Shown: one piece after another, positions 23,216-35,058 of the stretch | Layout: every line of letters begins with the position of its first letter | Position numbering within the stretch: position 1 is the stretch's first letter | Assembly (NCBI RefSeq): GCF_964019385.1 | Contig: NC_088643.1 | Span: 81,858,881 to 81,922,880 of the forward strand | DNA length: 64,000 nt | DNA from: Sycon ciliatum | Taxonomy: Eukaryota > Porifera > Calcarea > Leucosolenida > Sycettidae | Direction: 5' to 3' | Program-made: the position numbers and the translations under genes | Notes under the pieces: generated by a model | The model's input: only the letters and a program-made list of their open reading frames with translations | Databases searched by the model: none | Told to the model about the DNA's origin: nothing

Positions 23216-23224
23216 TATAAAAAA
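23216..23224 (+). promoter_or_regulatory. TATA box of acidic-protein copy 2
   Basis: TATAAAAAA is followed by a conserved leader (ACAGAGTCAGATGGACG and onward), 146 nt before the ATG. The equivalent position is TATAAAAG in copies 3 and 4, so a ~120-nt 5' UTR is likely. Confidence 0.75.
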
Positions 23225-23369
23225 CAGAGTCAGATGGACGGAAGAGTATCAGTTACCATTGACTTGAGAACTCCAAAGGACCTTCTCTTCTTCTTCTCCT
23301 CAGAACCACCATTGACATTCTCCGATTTTGTTCACATTTGTTGCCGTACCCAAGTATCATCTCCCGAAA

Positions 23370-23834
23370 ATGAAGAGCTTTATTGTGTTGGCCTTGCTGG
23401 GTTGCTTGTGCGCCCTTGTGATCAATGTCTCGTCCCGGAGTGTGGGAAAGAACATCCTGGTCCGTAGTGATAGTGATGATAGCAATGATGGTTCTGCGAT
23501 GAATTCAGGAATGGGAGAGAGCGACAGCAGTGATGGTGGTGATGATTCCTTGGACGACAGTGATGATAGCAACAACGAAGACGACAGTGATAGTGAAGAC
23601 TCGGAGAACGGCAGCAACTCAGATGGCAGTGACAGTGATGATGGCTCGGCCGTGCAAGCCCAACAACCTGCCGTTCTCGTGCCTGCAGTTCCGGAAACTC
23701 CCAGGCCCCCAATTTTCATCACACAGCCCATCGACTTGGACCGAGATGCGCCTCAAACAAACGCACCAACAGAAGCTCTTATGGCGGACCCACCAACCCC
23801 TGCTGCTCCTCTAGACAAAGATGCTCCTCAGTAA
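23370..23834 (+). CDS. Small secreted acidic Ser/Asp-rich protein, copy 2
   Basis: 154 residues. Residues 1-22 form a signal peptide (MKSFIVLALLGCLCALVINV), so the product should enter the secretory pathway. Residues 33-92 are Ser/Asp/Glu/Asn/Gly-rich (SDSDDS, DDSDSEDSE-type repeats), strongly acidic, with many candidate acidic-directed Ser kinase sites. Residues 96-154 are Pro/Ala-rich (VLVPAVPETPRPP, DPPTPAAPLDKDAPQ). There are no Cys after the signal peptide. The start was chosen because the signal peptide begins here and sits under a TATA-driven leader; the open frame extends upstream only without an ATG. No family is recognised. Composition recalls calcium-binding or matrix phosphoproteins, but this is analogy only. 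A GTAAGT shortly after the stop (23942) could be a donor in the 3' UTR. Confidence 0.8.
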   Translation: MKSFIVLALLGCLCALVINVSSRSVGKNILVRSDSDDSNDGSAMNSGMGESDSSDGGDDSLDDSDDSNNEDDSDSEDSENGSNSDGSDSDDGSAVQAQQPAVLVPAVPETPRPPIFITQPIDLDRDAPQTNAPTEALMADPPTPAAPLDKDAPQ

Positions 23835-25393
23835 TCTGCGGCGCTTTGCAACGCACTCATCCTCAATCTGCAATCGAACCTCTCCGATCTATCCTACACC
23901 AGCTCAGTATGCCAATCAAGTATGGAATGGTATGGCTGTGCGGTAAGTTAGAGTGAGCTCACCACGAATGCACCTGCACCACTTGGCAAAATCATATCAA
24001 TAACAACTAAACCTAGACTGTATACTGCTGGGTTCTTGAAAACCCGAAAACCCGTCCGAATTGTTGATTGGTTCTTGGAAACCCGTCCGAATTGATAGCA
24101 TCACCTTGCCCTTGCCTTGATTTATGATTTTGAACTTCTGCCTAGAGCACGTAATCGACAGTAAGATAATGGTGGAAAATATTGCATTTGACTGCATTAT
24201 ACATAACCGGGCTAGAAAGAGCTACCTAATTAAGAGATTAGTACTTAATTTTTTAATATAAGTTGATTTCTTACTCAGCTGTGAAAGGTCGCGTTGAGCG
24301 CGCATCCTCTCATCTGCTTTGCGATGACACAGTGAGCAGACTAGACACAATGTTTCTAAGATGAATATTAGCAGTGTATTCATCCCAACAGTCTTCAAAA
24401 TCTTTCTCTCACTTTCCTTTCTCTCTAATAGCATAACACTCCATGCTCCATATTAATCTCTATCCCTACACAGTTACGTGTTCTCATCATCCGCTTCCTT
24501 GATAATTAATCTGATTAACGTTATTACAAGTCCATGTATTCCTAAGTATACCTTCACAGGCACGTGAGCACGTTTGGTGATAATACAACATTTTGATAAT
24601 AACAATCCTCATATCCGAACAGCATCTTCCATGTTGAGCGTGAAAGCATGCAGCACCATATGGGTGTAGCGAAAGATACTACGGTTTCGCGGAGCATTCC
24701 TGTGCCTGTAAATGGTTGTGGGAAGCTCAGAAACACGAAGGGACCGTACAGTCATATTATTTATTATACGATAATGAAGTCATCTACAACATCATGCGTG
24801 CCTGTTGGACTATGGACCTCCATAACTAACATGTTGGCATTTTAAGCATCAGGCTGTAACATCTCCTACACACTACTGGCACTAGGATGGGCATACTCTG
24901 AAGCCCCGTAAAAGAGGCTCCTCATCGTCATACATGTACTCTCAGTTGCGCAATCAAGTCGTGGGCATGACAAACTGTACACTATTGGACAGTACATGAT
25001 GCTGACGCTGACGCTTTGTTGTTCACTGGGCTTGACTGCGATCTGTTCAGCCAGTGACTCTGACTGTAGGCATGGGCGGGCAATGCTAGCATTATGGCTG
25101 GCATTATAGTCCCTTTTTCCAGGTGGCATAATGCTGGCATTATAACACCATTTCGCATGCAAAATTGGCATTACAAGCATAATTGCCGGTCGACAACGGT
25201 GTCATGCATGAAGCTGGCTAGGTCCAGTTCCAAATATCGTGCATCTGAACCCGTCCGGCTTCGTCCGGAGACTTGACGTTGCAAATCAACCTTCTCAGTG
25301 GATTGTTTCAGACAACATGCGCTGCAGCCAAATATGCAGGATGCATGATTGATCACGTGCTGCCTACGTGCTGCCAAGGCGGCCTTCTTAAAT

Positions 25394-25502
25394 CATCACC
25401 AGGGATACATACTTACAGAGACGCTCCGTTTCCAGACGCTCAGAGACGCTCCGTCTGGAAACGGAACGTCTCTGAAAGTACATGTATGTATCCATGGTGA
25501 TG
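25394..25502. repeat. Hairpin of the hammerhead module (unit 2)
   Basis: The same structure as 20657-20765, with one mismatch in the 22-bp arm (GGAACG instead of GGAGCG). Confidence 0.88.
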
Positions 25503-25566
25503 TTTGTGCCTGGAGAGCAGTATATAAGTGGTGCTTTTCAGGCACAATCTTCCTCAGCCTACTCAA

Positions 25567-25612
25567 GCTCAACTGATGAGGGGTGAATTCCCCGAAACAC
25601 TGTGTATTGAGC
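25567..25612 (+). ncRNA. Hammerhead ribozyme, type I (unit 2)
   Basis: Identical in all core and stem positions to the unit 1 copy: GCTCAA, CTGATGA, GGGG/CCCC, GAAA, ACA-CTG-TGT, A, TTGAGC. Predicted cleavage follows 25606. The TATATAAG box is at 25521-25528. Confidence 0.85.
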
Positions 25613-25785
25613 AGGGAGTGGTGCTTTCTTGCAGGTTGCCGAGTTGACGGTTCGGTGGACTACTCGTGTGCTCTGGATGGCAGTCGTGAGTCAGTCAAGT
25701 GAGAATTCAAGTCGGCAGGAAAACCGCGAGCTCCCATGTAGGGAGCAACACACTCTTCCCCTACTATCGCCGAAGTCGCACCAAC

Positions 25786-26016
25786 TGTCGTGATTACATC
25801 ACGAAGTTGTACATAATATCACGTGTATGTTTGTGTGACGTTATCGTCCACGTAGCATTAGCCCTTTTGTTTGTTTTGATGGCTTTATGGTTTTACCTAG
25901 CTTCTTGATGATCAGAGATTAGAGTAAGTCATGTAGTACTGAATGAGAATTAATCCCAGTCCTTATGAAGTTAGTTATATTGTGGAACTAAGAGAGTCTA
26001 GACTCTAGTCACAACA
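25786..26016 (+). repeat. 5' LTR of BEL/Pao element
   Basis: 231 bp, starts TGTCGTGATTACATC and ends TAGTCACAACA, so it has TG...CA ends. It matches 31976-32206 base for base as far as can be read. Confidence 0.95.
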
Positions 26017-26021
26017 TAAAT

Positions 26022-26034
26022 TGGTGCCGAAACC
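26022..26034 (+). promoter_or_regulatory. tRNA primer-binding site of BEL/Pao element
   Basis: TGGTGCCGAAACC lies 5 nt after the 5' LTR and directly before the gag ATG. It begins with TGG, complementary to a tRNA CCA end. The tRNA is not identified. Confidence 0.7.
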
Positions 26035-28884
26035 ATGTCCGAGTATCCAGGGAGTCTCCGAGTTTTAGCAAATAAAATTAGTGCATTGTATTCTACTGTC
26101 CACGATGACGATACGAAGTGCCAACGTTTAGTTTCAGAAAGTTGTCCATCTGACGACGCAGACCAGTGGGTCGGGATTCGGACCCAGTTTTGTGAACAGC
26201 ATAGAGATGCCCTCACGAAGTTGGATGCTGACCTAGATAAGTACGGCGCTGCGTTATACGATTTCGTGGCTAGTGGAGCAACTCAAAAAAAGAAAAAGAA
26301 AGAAGATGAAGAAGAGTATGAAAATATGGCCAGTACGTTACCGTCGTACTTCAAAAATCTGTCCCTGCTGAGTGCTCAAGCCAAAAGAGCCACAGCCAAC
26401 ACCAGTACCAGCAGTCAAGCACCTGGAATTGACGTCCAGCAGCTGCTGACAATGCACACCGCAACTCAGCAACAAACACAGCAGTTGCTGTCAGCCATTG
26501 GGAAGCACACCAGCACGGTTGGCCAGCTGGCGGCCAACTCGACACAGCCTGCACAGAGTGCTCATGGATCTGTGAAATTGCCCGTGCTCACAATCAGGAA
26601 GTTTGATGGTGACATACTTCATTTCACTGAGTTCATTGACATGTTTCAATCTGCGATCGGTACAAATCAAAGCCTGTCTGCCGTACAGAAACTGTCGTAT
26701 TTGAGAAGTCATTTGACAGGCATGGCCCTGGATGTTATTGCCGGTATTCCCACCACCGATTCAAATTACCCCGTGGCGTTAGGATTATTGAAGGATCGCT
26801 TTGGCAAGAAGGATGCCATCATCGCAGCCCGATACCGCGCAATTACCGAAATGCCAGCGCCATCAAATAAACCTCACATGTTGCGGAGATTTTACAACGA
26901 GGTGGAGGCTAATTTGCGCTGTTTGCAAGCGGAAGGTCAAAGTGTGCAACAGGAACTGCTGATTCCTGTCATCACTTCCAAGTTACCAAAGTGCGTCATC
27001 GTACAACTTGAGACACAGAAACCCCACAATCAGAGTTGGACTGTTGATGAGCTGCGGAAACAGCTGGGAATCTACCTGGAGGTCCGTGAATCGGCCGAGC
27101 GACTGGCAGGAGACACAGCCAGCAAACCAGAGAGCACTCTGCCACGACCACCGCCTGTTTCCGCACAGCCTCATGCTGCCTACTCCCAACCTCCGGCCAC
27201 GGCAGCCACGTTAGTTAGCTCTGTGCGGCGCGCCACTCCGAGATGCTTCTTCTGCAAGTTGCAACACTTCTCGGACACCTGCCCAACGTTCAACACGGTT
27301 TCTACCAGACAGCAGCAGCTACAAGACCACTGCTTTGTATGCTTACGGAAGGGACATTGGGCAAAGGACTGTACTGCTAGAAGACCCTGCTATCACTGCA
27401 ATCTGTTGACCCATCACCGTGCCCTGTGCCCTCAGAAATTTGGCTCATCACCAGTGTCAGCTGCCGCAAGTACCTTCTATCCTACTCAGCAGCAGCAAGG
27501 GCCACAGAAACATACTACCGCTACGGTGCACGTCCAGTCCAAAGGTGTGAATCTCCCAACCGCCATCGCAACTGTCGCCGGGCAAGGCAACATCTCAGAC
27601 TGCCGACTGTTGTTTGACACCGGCTCAACTCGCACATTTATTCATGAATCGTTAGCTGCCTCTGTCAACGCAGCTGTTGTCGGTGAAGACGTGTTGTCCA
27701 TCGCTAGTTTTGGATCTGCGTCCCGGCGAACGGTCACCCTGCCGAGAGTGGAGTTTTCCCTCCTATGTCGAGATGGATCAGCCTTGCCCGTAACCGCCAA
27801 TGTTATGCCGTGGATTTGTTGTCCTGTTGTCAAATCCCCAATCGACATCGACCAGTACCCTGAAGTCAAGAACATCCAACTAGCTGACACCATTGTCACC
27901 AAGCGTGAAGAGGTAGAAATTGACCTCCTTATCGGCACGGATTTCTACTTCTCCATCATGGGTAACGGTCACATCCAACTCAACAATGGCCTGGTCTTGC
28001 TGAACTCCAAATTGGGATTTGTCCCAGCAGGCCCTACTGACACAGAGACAGATGACACTGCGGGCCACATAATGCTCACAGATGCTACCACCTTGCCAGA
28101 CCCAGTATTTGATCTCCAACGTTTCTGGCGACTTGAAGATATTGGTATCACCGATGACATCAGTGATCCGCAGACAGCGGACGACATTACCCTGGAACAC
28201 TTTCGCAGCTCCTTGCAACTGATCAACGGCCGATATATGGTATCTTGGCCATGGAAAGATAGCCATACTCCACAACCTAATCTACCAGAGAACTACGAGC
28301 TCGCCTTCGGCCGTCTCAAATCCTTAGTCAAACGACTCCAGCAGACACCACAAGTGCTAGAGAAGTATCATTGTACCATCACAGAGCGGTTAGCCAATGG
28401 CATTATCGAGGAAGTGAACCTTGATCACCAGGATGGGCCGATTCACTACATCCCCCACCACTGTGTTGTTCGCCCCAGCAGTACCACAACAAAGGTCCGT
28501 GTGGTATATGATGCTTCCGCCAGAACTCGCGCAGAACACAACAGCCTGAACGACTGCCTGCACCGAGGTCCGATACTTCTGCCGGATCTGTGTGGTATCC
28601 TGGTGAGATTTCGGCTACACCCCATTGGCATTGTCAGCGATGTTGAGAAGGCCTTCCTTCAGCTAGGTCTATCTATGACAGATCGCAATGTAACACGGTT
28701 CCTATGGCTTCGCGATCCTACAAAACCCGTCACCACAGCCAACCTAGTGATCTACCGCTTTTGCCGAGTTCCATTTGGCATTGTCGCTAGCCCGTTTCTT
28801 CTTGCCGCCACAGTCGACCACCATCTCCAACAGCAACAGACAGGGACATGCGATGATGTACGTCGCAGTCATGATCTACGTTGA
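26035..28884 (+). pseudogene. BEL/Pao gag-protease-RT (first frame segment)
   Basis: 949 residues to an internal stop. The gag region is followed by three CCHC-type knuckles starting at about residue 404 (CFFC, CFVCLRKGHWAKDC, CYHC...). A retropepsin-like DTG at residues 528-530 lies in LLFDTGSTRTF. Reverse transcriptase motifs follow from about residue 820 (VRVVYDASA, DVEKAFLQ, FCRVPFGIVASPFLLAAT). The frame is lost near 28840-28860, just before the catalytic motif, which continues in the next frame. A programmed shift is unlikely inside RT, so this is a disabling indel or a sequence error. Confidence 0.9.
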
Positions 28885-30199
28885 CAACGTTGTCACCGGG
28901 CAGAGCAGCGTCCAGGATGCTACTGCATACTACAGAGAGGCAAAGGACGCCTTTGCCAGTGCCACCATGAACTTGCGTGAATGGGGTACCAACGATCCTG
29001 ACTTCAGAGATGCTCTAGCTCCTGAAGACAAGTCTAGCTGTGATGTAATGAAGGTACTGGGTATGTCATGGGATACCAATCGCGATACTCTGTCGACGGC
29101 AAAGTCAACCACAAACCAGTACTCCGTCATTACCAAAAGAGATGTCCTCCGCAGCATAGCCCAATTCTATGATCCGATGGGCCTGTTCTCCCCGGTCATC
29201 ATGCGTGCGAAGATCCTAGTACAGAGTATATGGAAGCTACATGTAGACTGGGACTCTCCGCTGCCTGACGCTCTCGTTCATGAATGGAAGGATATCCTGT
29301 CCGATCTGTCCTGCGCAAGTGACGTTGCCATTCCTCGCTTCATTGGACCAAAAATCCACGTCGACAAGGTCACCTATGAACTCCACGTCTTCTGTGATGC
29401 GTCTCAAGATGGTTACGGTGCAGCCGCGTACCTGTGTGTGAGACAAGTTGACGGTGCCTATTCGTCAGTTGACCTGATCTACAGCCGAACACGAGTCTCG
29501 CCCATCAAGGCAACAAGTATACCACGTCTAGAGCTCCTAGCAGCACTCATCGGCGCCAGGATCATCAAATTTCTGAAGAAAGAGCTTCTGGGCGCAGTTC
29601 ACATCTCAGCTACCCACCTGTGGTCTGACTCACAGTGCGTGCTTGGCTGGATTAAGAATACTGAGAAATCGTACCCTGTCTTCATCGCCAATCGGTTGAA
29701 GGAAATCCGTGCAGACCAGAGTGTGTGCTTCAACTATATCCGTACAGCCGACAACCCAGCCGACCTACCATCCCGTGGAGCATCGCTAGCCACACTGACA
29801 GACAGTACAGCTTGGTGGTGTGGTCCAGAATGGCTTCGAGATCCTCCTGTACACTGGCCCAAAGACGTCATCGATGCTCCTTCCACAGTACTATTCGCGG
29901 CGGAGGGTCCTGCGGAAACCGAGACCAGCAGCAAGCCATCACCGCTGAGTATAGATGAGAGCAAGTATACTTCGTTTGAGAAGCTAGCCCGTGTAACAGC
30001 ATACGGTATCAAGTTTGTCAAGAGATGCCGTCAACAGACCACATGCGGCACTCATTTGTCTGCTGCTGAAATCGACAACGCCAAACATCTGTGGATTCAA
30101 CATGTTCAAGCAACACACTATACACCGGAGATTGAGGCTATCAAAAGCAACGCCAAGAACAAGCTGGTCCAAAACCAACCTTGCGCTCTTTCTAGATGA
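28856..30199 (+). pseudogene. BEL/Pao RT (catalytic part) and RNase H (second frame segment)
   Basis: The frame resumes before the RT catalytic motif, which reads YVDN instead of the expected YVDD; loss of the second Asp should abolish polymerase activity. Next comes a Pao-type connection region. RNase H motifs follow: VFCDASQDGYGAA, IPRLELLAAL, WSDSQCVLGWI and NPADLPSRG. The frame is lost again around 30165-30185. Confidence 0.88.
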
Positions 30200-31595
30200 A
30201 CATAACCTCATCCGCTGCAAGGGTCGATTGGAGAATTCATCCCTGCCATACTCAGCGAAGTATCCCATCCTTCTACCTCGTTCACATCCAGTAACCACAG
30301 CTATCATCAATGACTGTCACCGCATGGTGCTGCACAGTGGAACTAACCATACCCTATCGCGAGTCAGGTATGACTATTGGGTCCCCAGAGGACGACAAAC
30401 CGTCAAGACTGTACTCAAGAAATGTGGTGTATGCAAGAGGTTCAATGGTCGGCCGTACTCACTACCGAAAATGGCACCCTACCCTCCAGAGCGCGTAGCT
30501 GAGTCTAAACCGTTCACACACGTCGGCGTCGACTACTTTGGCCCAATGACAGTCAGAGAACATGGACTCATCCACAAGGTATGGGTGTGCCTATTTACGT
30601 GCATGGTCACACGTGCCATCCACCTCGAGCTTGTTGCTGACATGACCACAGAACAGTTCCTGATGGCATTGCGCAGATTTGTGGCAAGAAGAGGAGTACC
30701 GCGCAAGATCTTCTCTGACAACGCTCAGCAATTCCTGCTTTCGAAATCGACTCTACAGCTTGCTTGGGAAGCCATTGTGAAGGATGACCACACTCTTAAT
30801 TATGCTGCTTCCCATGGAATCGAATGGATTTGCATTGTGCAACTCTCCCCATGGATGGGCGGGTTCTATGAACGGTTGATTGGAATCGTGAAGAAAGCCC
30901 TCCGTAAGTCTATTGGCAGACTAGTTCTCGGAACAACGGAGCTGTCAACCATTCTCGTCGAAGTTGAAGCAGTAGTAAATTCACGACCGCTGGTGTACGT
31001 AAGCGATGAGATCTATACGGTCTTAACACCTGCCCACTTCTTATCATTATCAGCCGAAATCAGTCTACCCCAAGGGCATGTAGAAGAGGACCCTGATTTC
31101 GCCCCAACAATGTCGTCAGCGGAACTGCTACTTTCTACGTGGAAGAAAGGTCAGAAGCGATTGAATGAGTTTTGGAACTGTTGGAGATCTGAATACCTAA
31201 CCAGTCTACGAGAACGGCAACAATCGCAGTTGAAACAGGTTGCTCATTCTACCGTGAAGCCAAGGATTGGACATGTGTGCCTCATCAAGGATGACGCGCC
31301 CAGAGGTATGTGGAAACTGGGTATCATCAGCGAACTTCACGCTAGTCGTGATGGAGAAACGCGTTCCGCCACTGTGAGGACGCCCAATAACAAGCTCCTA
31401 CGGCGCTCACTACAGCACCTATATCCGTTGGAGTGTGAGTCTGCTCGACCTGCTGACCACTCGTCGAATGAACCACAGCCTCCCGCTGTAACCAACGACG
31501 CACACGTCCCTGCAACAGCTTCTCGACCGGTAAGACGAGCTGCTATCGAAGGCTTAGGACGTGTCCTGGATTTGCACGAGGCAGACTTGGTTTAG
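30170..31595 (+). pseudogene. BEL/Pao integrase (third frame segment)
   Basis: Contains the zinc-binding region (HSGTNHTLSRVR ... CGVCKRF, an HHCC pattern) and the catalytic core with Asp in GVDYFGPM, Asp in FSDNAQQF and Glu in FYERLIGIVKKALRK (DDE). The C-terminal DUF5641-like region is VCLIKDDAPRGMWKLGII to LLRRSLQHLYPLE. The integrase looks intact within this frame. The stop is at 31593-31595. Confidence 0.9.
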
Positions 31596-31975
31596 TTCAC
31601 CATGCTGGTGTCTGTCTCAATCAGCTATCATCCACTCAAGCTGTATAATTATGTTCACCCCCCTTTTTATTCGAGTTTTCTTTTCCTCTGCCAACTTGCT
31701 CTCCCACTCACTACTTTGGCACTAGGGTGTAGTATGGGCTCCATGACTTATGTGTCCTTGCTCTTCAGTACCTTCGCAATTTGGTTCACAAGATATGTCA
31801 CATCATTAGCGTAGCCTGTCAGGAGACATGCGTCTGTGGGGACTGCCCTAGTTAACATTAACAATACCCAAATAATAATAATCACCTAAATACGCGGTTC
31901 TTATGCGCTATTATAATCTTTCTCCCTTTGGTCACCAGGTCTTTTGTGATTGATCTCTCCACCTGTGTGTGGGAA

Positions 31976-32206
31976 TGTCGTGATTACATCACGAAGTTGT
32001 ACATAATATCACGTGTATGTTTGTGTGACGTTATCGTCCACGTAGCATTAGCCCTTTTGTTTGTTTTGATGGCTTTATGGTTTTACCTAGCTTCTTGATG
32101 ATCAGAGATTAGAGTAAGTCATGTAGTACTGAATGAGAATTAATCCCAGTCCTTATGAAGTTAGTTATATTGTGGAACTAAGAGAGTCTAGACTCTAGTC
32201 ACAACA
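31976..32206 (+). repeat. 3' LTR of BEL/Pao element
   Basis: Sequence as for the 5' LTR; followed by the CCAAC duplication. Confidence 0.95.
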
Positions 32207-33418
32207 CCAACCCCTTTTTTCTAAAGTAATAATAATAGCATTGGCTGTTTCTTTCGGTTGGGTGGGGAGAGGGAGGGGCAATCCCCATGCATGCTGTGTG
32301 AAACATCGTGTTCAAGTCCAAGTACAATGAAGATAGTGTAGATCTACACGCATTTAGATCTACCGCATTTGTAACAATGTCATTATGAGGACATCGTCAC
32401 TGCTGAAGCCGGTCAACACTGAATATTCGTTGTTACAATGATTGAACTGCATGTATTGGAATTGCCCCGGCTTGTAAGTTGTATACATCATGTGCCACCA
32501 TGGGAATTAGGTCATGCGTGAACTTGGACCATGATTGTACGTAACGTTCAGACATGTTCAAGGTGTGGAATTAGTGGGACATTCATGAACGGACACAACA
32601 TGATCACCGCGTATATGCATTTACTTTTGTCTCCATCTGCTAGATGGTCCTTGTTGGCACGGAAGTGAAACACACCAAGTTCAAACACATTTCCTTGTGG
32701 CACCTTTCACCCTCTGAGTAACCAGGTAACGACTCAAACACATCCTTATCGTTGGACGACACCATAATGACCGTGTCGACAGTGTAGCATCTACCGGTAC
32801 TAGCTAGCTGCTTGCTGATCTCCTCGTCATCGGGTATGTACATTGTACATGTACGAGCGTATGTCAGCCGTGCTATCTTCTGAGACGTGCAGCGGACTGT
32901 GCAAGTCGATGAGCAGCAGGTAAATACAGCTGACCAAAGCATAACACATCAACACCACCATAGGCACAGCAGCAAAACCATGCTGAAGTCTAGAATGAAC
33001 TGGACGTAGTACACTAAATGCACCCACGTTGTTGTGGGCGTTAAAGCTAATTATCTGCGCTACTTAACCACAATCATTTTTTACGCGAAGTTCAGTTCAA
33101 GTCTATCGGCAAGAGGTTTTCCGTGCGGGTGAAAGGGTCAGAGACACACAGTAATCTATGACACAGTCATCGCTAACTGACATGCTCAGAAATGTCGCTT
33201 TAGCAGCTATGCACCACCGACTGCTGGAAATGGAGGTGGATTTGTGTGCGCTGTCATGGACATAGAGATCAACCGAGATCGAGAAATCCTCGCATTAGGT
33301 GGTGACATGGAGTCCTTCTCGCTGTCGTGTCCCCGCGTGTCCACCGGTGAAGCGCTCTTGATTTTCATATCTTATCAAAGCAGTCAAGAGCCGCGACACG
33401 TCGGAGACGAAAGTCAAT

Positions 33419-34001
33419 GTTATTATTATTATAGGAAGATCGCCTGCCTTATGGAATTCTTCCATTTGGTCACCACCCAACCAGAACTTTTTGAAGCAGC
33501 GGGATACTGCCCCACGCGTAGTCGCCGCCGCCAACTCGCATTCACTCTGCCACGGGTTGGGAAACACGCCGGGAGGTCATTTCTCTTCCGCACCGCTACT
33601 GTCTGGAATGCCTTGCCCGCAGACCTAAGAGCCACAGCCTCGCAGTCCCTGTTTCACAGTCACATTTGCACGCACTTCTCTGACACCAAACACAATGCCA
33701 CTCCTCACTGACATGCCTCTGTCCTCCTTCTTTGTGCGTTGCGCTTATTCTTATTAATTTTTGTGTTTCTGTTTCGGTACATTTCGTATTTCAAGGCATA
33801 TCCCGAGGCTATAGGTATCATTGATTAAAGGACCATTCTGGAACATTCAGCATAATTGTATTTCTCTTGCTAGGCTGTTCATTACGAATTATTAGCCCTC
33901 CACTGTCTGCTATCTCAACCCTACAGCCTCCCATTATAATGGAACTCCCTTCAATTTAGACTACGTCTTTGGGAAATCCTCAAATATATAATAATAATAA
34001 A
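33419..34001 (+). mobile_element. LINE 3' fragment inserted in unit 3
   Basis: The frame to 33711 ends with SFLFRTATVWNALPADLR, the usual C-terminal pattern of LINE ORF2 proteins (F-R-x-x-x-x-W-N-x-L-P). It is followed by a ~270-bp 3' UTR ending in an ATAATAATAATAAAA tail. The flanks match unit 4 at about 39495 and 39811. Confidence 0.7.
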
Positions 34002-34647
34002 ACAGCGATATCTGGCAACGACGAGGCCCCTTGAGAGGAGCGACTTTAAGCCGTGCACTCTGGGGTCGCATGGCGTTGACTTTGGAGATCAAGGTGGACA
34101 TCTGGAAGGGGTCCCCCGGGAGCTTGGCTTTCGTCGTTCCAAAGCTGAGCATTGACAAGGTTTGAGCCGATCACTCGACCGGGACGAATGACACGAAACC
34201 GGCGGGTGCATTGTTGAAACTGTTAACGGGAACTGCAGGTTCCGTAGGACGATTACAGTGCGTCCTAACGTTATAATATTACTACTTCTAGTGACAATGA
34301 TGCACAGGAAGATGGAGGGCACAAATCTCGTCGATAAGAAATTCTCTCCAACACCTCCACAGTGTTCGGTGTTTCCGTTGTTTCATGGTGCCCGTCGAAT
34401 GGCGGACAGCTGCACGAAACGTTCCTATCGGTGTGCTGAAGCGTGAGACTATACAGGTGTATACTCAGGCTCATGTTATCCCACCGACTGGGGTCACGCT
34501 GAATAATAAACGAGATCGATGACCGAATTCCATTCACCTCATTGATGGTGAGCATCCACACCTTTTCACCACACGGGAAAAAATGTTTGAGGGAGCCATC
34601 ATAATCGCACTTTTCCCACAAATTGTGTTTTGGATAGTCATTGAGTC

Positions 34648-34849
34648 TAGGCACCGGCGGATTCTGCTCGAAAAGGTGGCAGATTCTGCTCGAAAAGCAG
34701 TGAAATTGGCAGAACCATACAAACCTTATGGCGGGCAATTCCTCGAATTCTGCTCCATGTCTTTATCCACATACCAATCATGCATGAAACTTACCAGAAA
34801 AAGTACCGAATTCTGCCAATTTTCTGCCGGCATTATCCGACGGTGCCTA
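34648..34849. mobile_element. 202-bp hAT-like MITE with 8-bp TSD
   Basis: The ends are TAGGCACCGGCGGAT and, in reverse complement, TAGGCACCGTCGGAT. They are flanked by an exact ATTGAGTC repeat (34640-34647 and 34850-34857). The empty site is present in unit 2 (about 23161) and unit 4 (about 40452). Non-coding. Confidence 0.88.
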
Positions 34850-34904
34850 ATTGAGTCTCGATGGCGATGTAGAGACTCCTATCAGCGCGTTGCATTGTCA
34901 ATGG

Positions 34905-34912
34905 TATAAAAG
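34905..34912 (+). promoter_or_regulatory. TATA box of acidic-protein copy 3
   Basis: TATAAAAG, 147 nt before the ATG, followed by the conserved leader ACAGAGTCAGATGGACG. Confidence 0.75.
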
Positions 34913-35058
34913 ACAGAGTCAGATGGACGTTAGAGTATCAGTTACCCTTGACTTGAGAACTCCAAAGGACCTTCTCTTCTTCTTCTCCTCAGAACCACCA
35001 TTGGCATTCTCCGATTTTGTTCATATTTGTTGCCATACCCAAGTATCATCTCCCGAAA

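Larger units (their letters stand above)
21051..25785 (+). repeat. Duplicated unit 2 (direct)
   Basis: A full-length copy of the unit, about 4.7 kb, closely similar to units 1, 3 and 4. It carries the intact acidic-protein gene (23370-23834) with its promoter and ends in the hammerhead module. Its right end at CCAAC was split from unit 3 by the BEL insertion. The rest is non-coding to my eye, with short conserved frames of unknown meaning (21865-21641 on -, 23077-22793 on -). Confidence 0.88.
25786..32206 (+). mobile_element. BEL/Pao LTR retrotransposon, full length
   Basis: 6421 bp, flanked by an exact 5-bp target duplication CCAAC (25781-25785 and 32207-32211). The two 231-bp LTRs appear identical by eye, implying recent insertion. 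Order: LTR, primer-binding site, gag with three zinc knuckles, aspartic protease, reverse transcriptase, RNase H, integrase, LTR. This order and the Pao-type motifs place it in BEL/Pao. No envelope frame follows integrase: about 380 bp of AT-rich non-coding DNA leads to the polypurine-like GTGGGAA and the 3' LTR. The coding region is split over three frames. Confidence 0.95.

Noticed and set aside
23357..23814. Second long frames overlapping the acidic genes on both strands (same in copies 3-7)
   Set aside because: They are by-products of the GAT/AGC-rich repeat. Only one frame has a signal peptide and sits under the TATA-driven leader.
33435..33711. 155-residue frame in unit 3 as a host gene
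   Set aside because: Its C-terminal pattern is that of a LINE ORF2 end and it is absent from the other units.
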